Shown here: in pieces, positions 61,936 to 64,000 of the stretch
Layout: each line of letters opens with the position of its first letter
Numbering within the stretch: the first letter of the stretch is position 1
Assembly (NCBI GenBank): GCA_016787805.1
Contig: JAEUTY010000011.1
Span: forward strand, 22,160-86,159
From: Flavobacterium sp.
GTDB taxonomy: Bacteria > Bacteroidota > Bacteroidia > Flavobacteriales > Flavobacteriaceae
Length of the DNA stretch: 64,000 nucleotides
Reading direction: 5' to 3'
The notes under the pieces: model-generated
Database searches by the model: none
What the model saw: the letters and a program-made list of their open reading frames with translations, nothing else
Told to the model about the DNA's origin: nothing
Made by a program: the position numbers and the translations under genes

Positions 61936-63981
61936 CTAGTAATTCAAAAGTTCTTCTATTTTGGCTCTTACCTTTTCCACATTCGGAATCATGGTGAATT
62001 CGAGTGTGCTGTTGAGCGGAATGGCAGGCATATTTTCGGAACCAATCACCATAACAGGCGCATCTAAATGTTTGAAACAGTTTTCTTGAATGAGTCCGGC
62101 TAAACTGCGCGCAAACGAATTGTTGGTAGGTTCTTCGGTTACCACCAAACATTTTTTGGCTTTTCGAACCGATTTAAAAATGGTTTCTTCGTCGAGTGGA
62201 TACAAGGTACGCAAATCAATTATTTCGACTTGGTTTTTGATGATTTCGGAAGCATTTAACGCCCAATGAACACCCATTCCGTAAGTGATAATCGTAAGAG
62301 TCTCGGCAGTTTCTTGCTCCCAGATTTCTTGTACGATATTGGCTTTTCCGAATGGTAAAATGTAATCTTCTGAAGGTTCGTTGACTCTTGCTGTTTCGGT
62401 ACCTTTGACCTTACTCCAATACAAGCCTTTGTGCTCTAAAATCACCACCGGATTGGGGTCGTAATATGCGGCTTTCATGAGACCTTTTAGGTCAGCTCCG
62501 TTACTTGGATAGGCAATTTTAATACCCCGAATATTGGTGAGAACGCTTTCGACAGATGAGGAATGATAAGGTCCGCCACTACCATACGCACCAATTGGTA
62601 CGCGAAGAATCATGCTCACGGGCCATTTACCATTAGATAAATAGCACGAACGACTCACTTCGGTAAACAATTGATTAAGTCCGGGCCAAATGTAATCGGC
62701 AAATTGCACCTCGACGATGGGTTTTAGGCCGACAGCCGACATTCCGACGGTTGAACCTACAATAAACGCTTCTTGAATGGGCGTATTAAAAACGCGTTCG
62801 TCACCGAATTTCTGAGCCAAAGTAGCTGCTTCACGAAAAACGCCGCCCAAACGAGCGCCAACGTCTTGTCCGTATAATAGGCACTCTTGGTGTTTTTTCA
62901 TTAATTCTTCGACAGCAAACAAAGCACAATCGACCATTACCACTTTGTCTTCGCGAACAGGATTGCGCTCACCCACTTCTTCTGTGATGGGTGTTGGCGC
63001 AAAATCGTGCGTGAATAAATCGGATGGTTGTGGATCTTCGGCTAGTTGCGCTTTATCAAAATCGGATTTGACTTTGGCGATAGCCATATTTTCTATGGTT
63101 TGAATTTCATTAGTTGTAAATCCAGCATCGAGTAATTGCTGTTTCAAAACTGGATATGGATCACGTGATTGCGCTTCTTCCAAATCGTCGCGGTACCATT
63201 CCATTCGAACGCCAGATGTATGATGATTCAATAACGGAACCTTGGCATGAACCAAAAATGGACGACGTTCTTCACGAATCGTTTCGATAACTTTTTTTAC
63301 TGCCAAATAACTTTCGGTAAAATTGGCTCCATCGATGGAAATCGCTTCGATTCCGTGAAACCCTTTGGCGTATTCAAAGGCGTTTTGCGCACGCGTTTCG
63401 GCTGCATTGGCCGAAATGTCCCAACCGTTGTCTTGCACCAAATACAAAATTGGAAGTTGCTTCAACGCTGCCATTTGTAAGGCTTCTGCAATTTCGCCTT
63501 CGGTAACAGAGGCATCGCCGAGTGAACAAACAACTAGTGGTTTTGGTTCATTGTCATTCTGTAATCCTGTATTTTCTTTATACCAAAATCCCAATGCGGC
63601 TCCAGTGGCAGGAATGGCTTGCATTCCAGTAGCTGAAGATTGATGTGGAATTTTGGGTTTATCAACATCTTTTAAACTTGGGTGGCAATAATAGGTTCGT
63701 CCGCCCGAAAATGGATCGTCTTTTTTGGCCATCAATTGGAGCATCAAATCGTAAGGTTGCATGCCGATGGACAGCAGCATGGCATCATCGCGATAGTAGG
63801 GAAAAGCGAAGTCTTGAGGTAACAATTGCATCCCGACAGCAATTTGTATAGCTTCGTGTCCGCGTGAAGTAGCGTGCACGTATTTGGAAACGATTTTGAA
63901 ATTGTCTTCGTACAAAGTAGCCATGGCTTTGGCAGTTGCCATGGTGGCGAAGGCTTTTTCGAGTGTGTTTTTGTCTAACAT
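61936..63981 (-). CDS. Fused alpha-beta 2-oxoacid dehydrogenase E1 (branched-chain type)
   Basis: 681 residues starting at ATG 63981; an in-frame TAA six bases upstream confirms the start. The N-terminal half is E1 alpha, with the TPP motif GDASVTEGEIAEALQMAALKQLP ... QDN; the C-terminal half is E1 beta (GQDVGARLGGVFREA, GLKPIVEVQFADYIWPG, SENMPAIPLNSTLE). Alpha and beta are fused, as in Bacteroidota branched-chain or acetoin-type enzymes. It decarboxylates a 2-oxoacid and passes the acyl group to a lipoyl E2, which requires lipoate made with LipB. E2 and E3 genes are not in the window. Branched-chain substrate is inferred from family resemblance. Confidence 0.9.
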   Translation of the reverse strand: MLDKNTLEKAFATMATAKAMATLYEDNFKIVSKYVHATSRGHEAIQIAVGMQLLPQDFAFPYYRDDAMLLSIGMQPYDLMLQLMAKKDDPFSGGRTYYCHPSLKDVDKPKIPHQSSATGMQAIPATGAALGFWYKENTGLQNDNEPKPLVVCSLGDASVTEGEIAEALQMAALKQLPILYLVQDNGWDISANAAETRAQNAFEYAKGFHGIEAISIDGANFTESYLAVKKVIETIREERRPFLVHAKVPLLNHHTSGVRMEWYRDDLEEAQSRDPYPVLKQQLLDAGFTTNEIQTIENMAIAKVKSDFDKAQLAEDPQPSDLFTHDFAPTPITEEVGERNPVREDKVVMVDCALFAVEELMKKHQECLLYGQDVGARLGGVFREAATLAQKFGDERVFNTPIQEAFIVGSTVGMSAVGLKPIVEVQFADYIWPGLNQLFTEVSRSCYLSNGKWPVSMILRVPIGAYGSGGPYHSSSVESVLTNIRGIKIAYPSNGADLKGLMKAAYYDPNPVVILEHKGLYWSKVKGTETARVNEPSEDYILPFGKANIVQEIWEQETAETLTIITYGMGVHWALNASEIIKNQVEIIDLRTLYPLDEETIFKSVRKAKKCLVVTEEPTNNSFARSLAGLIQENCFKHLDAPVMVIGSENMPAIPLNSTLEFTMIPNVEKVRAKIEELLNY

Positions 63982-64000
63982 TTTTTATATTTTTTCCTAA

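Noticed and set aside
61817-62152. Minus-strand open frame of 111 codons
   Set aside because: It overlaps the E1 gene in another frame and runs into repeat copy C.
1-64000. Anti-phage defence islands, secretion toxins, prophage or integron
   Set aside because: No nuclease, toxin-immunity, integrase, capsid or transposase signatures were found; the S74 domain is the only phage-like module and sits on a signal-peptide protein.

Overview
The window is chromosomal DNA of a Bacteroidota bacterium, very probably a Flavobacterium or close relative. Evidence: AT-rich sequence; several proteins ending in type IX secretion (T9SS) sorting domains; a SusC/SusD pair; Bacteroidota families (DUF2851, Porin_10-type putative porin, GLPGLI, PspC-only protein, LytTR two-component system with a propeller sensor); and promoters of the Bacteroidota sigma-A type (TTTG, 19-20 bp, TAnnTTTG). 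No rRNA, tRNA, CRISPR, phage or transposase gene was seen.

Layout. 1-10.9 kb: 3' part of a T9SS cargo gene, an acyl-CoA dehydrogenase with an HhH membrane protein, two amino-acid permeases, PspC and DUF2851 proteins, and a GLPGLI/PNGase F-like fusion. 10.9-24.7 kb: cystathionine beta-synthase, putative porin, a secreted subtilase downstream of a SusC-SusD pair, rnhB, lipB, lysS. 24.7-29.4 kb: a probable copper operon (small Cys protein, MbnP-like protein, MbnH-like dihaem protein, Cys-rich outer-membrane protein) and two small exported helical proteins. 29.4-34.4 kb: an operon of PLP-dependent deaminase, LysM glucosaminidase and hemL, then a T9SS protein. 34.8-44.6 kb: a 1783-residue T9SS protein, a fibre-like protein, a TPR/LuxR-type regulator and two small genes. 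44.9-48.4 kb: hutU, a DUF4136 lipoprotein, a DJ-1/PfpI protein. 48.7-61.3 kb: a minus-strand surface-protein cluster (an S74-terminated repetitive fibre, a T9SS protein, two paralogous propeller lipoproteins, other lipoproteins) next to a propeller histidine kinase/LytTR regulator pair. 61.9-64 kb: fused 2-oxoacid dehydrogenase E1.

Most notable signals. (1) A 142-bp intergenic repeat occurs three times without gaps (27009, 48516, 61737). Its changes preserve a two-part stem, including compensatory changes, which suggests a structured RNA family read from the strand opposite to the flanking genes. One copy lies inside the MbnP/MbnH operon. (2) The MbnP/MbnH pair predicts a kynurenine-modified copper protein, and the MbnP has only two tryptophans, both in one short motif. 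(3) Direct repeats phased at 20 bp lie upstream of the LytTR-system kinase gene, a propeller lipoprotein gene and the repetitive fibre gene, suggesting a local LytTR regulon controlling the surface cluster. (4) Several intergenic regions hold 7-bp-periodic tandem tracts and degenerate palindromic repeats. All functional statements are from reading the sequence; no database search was run.
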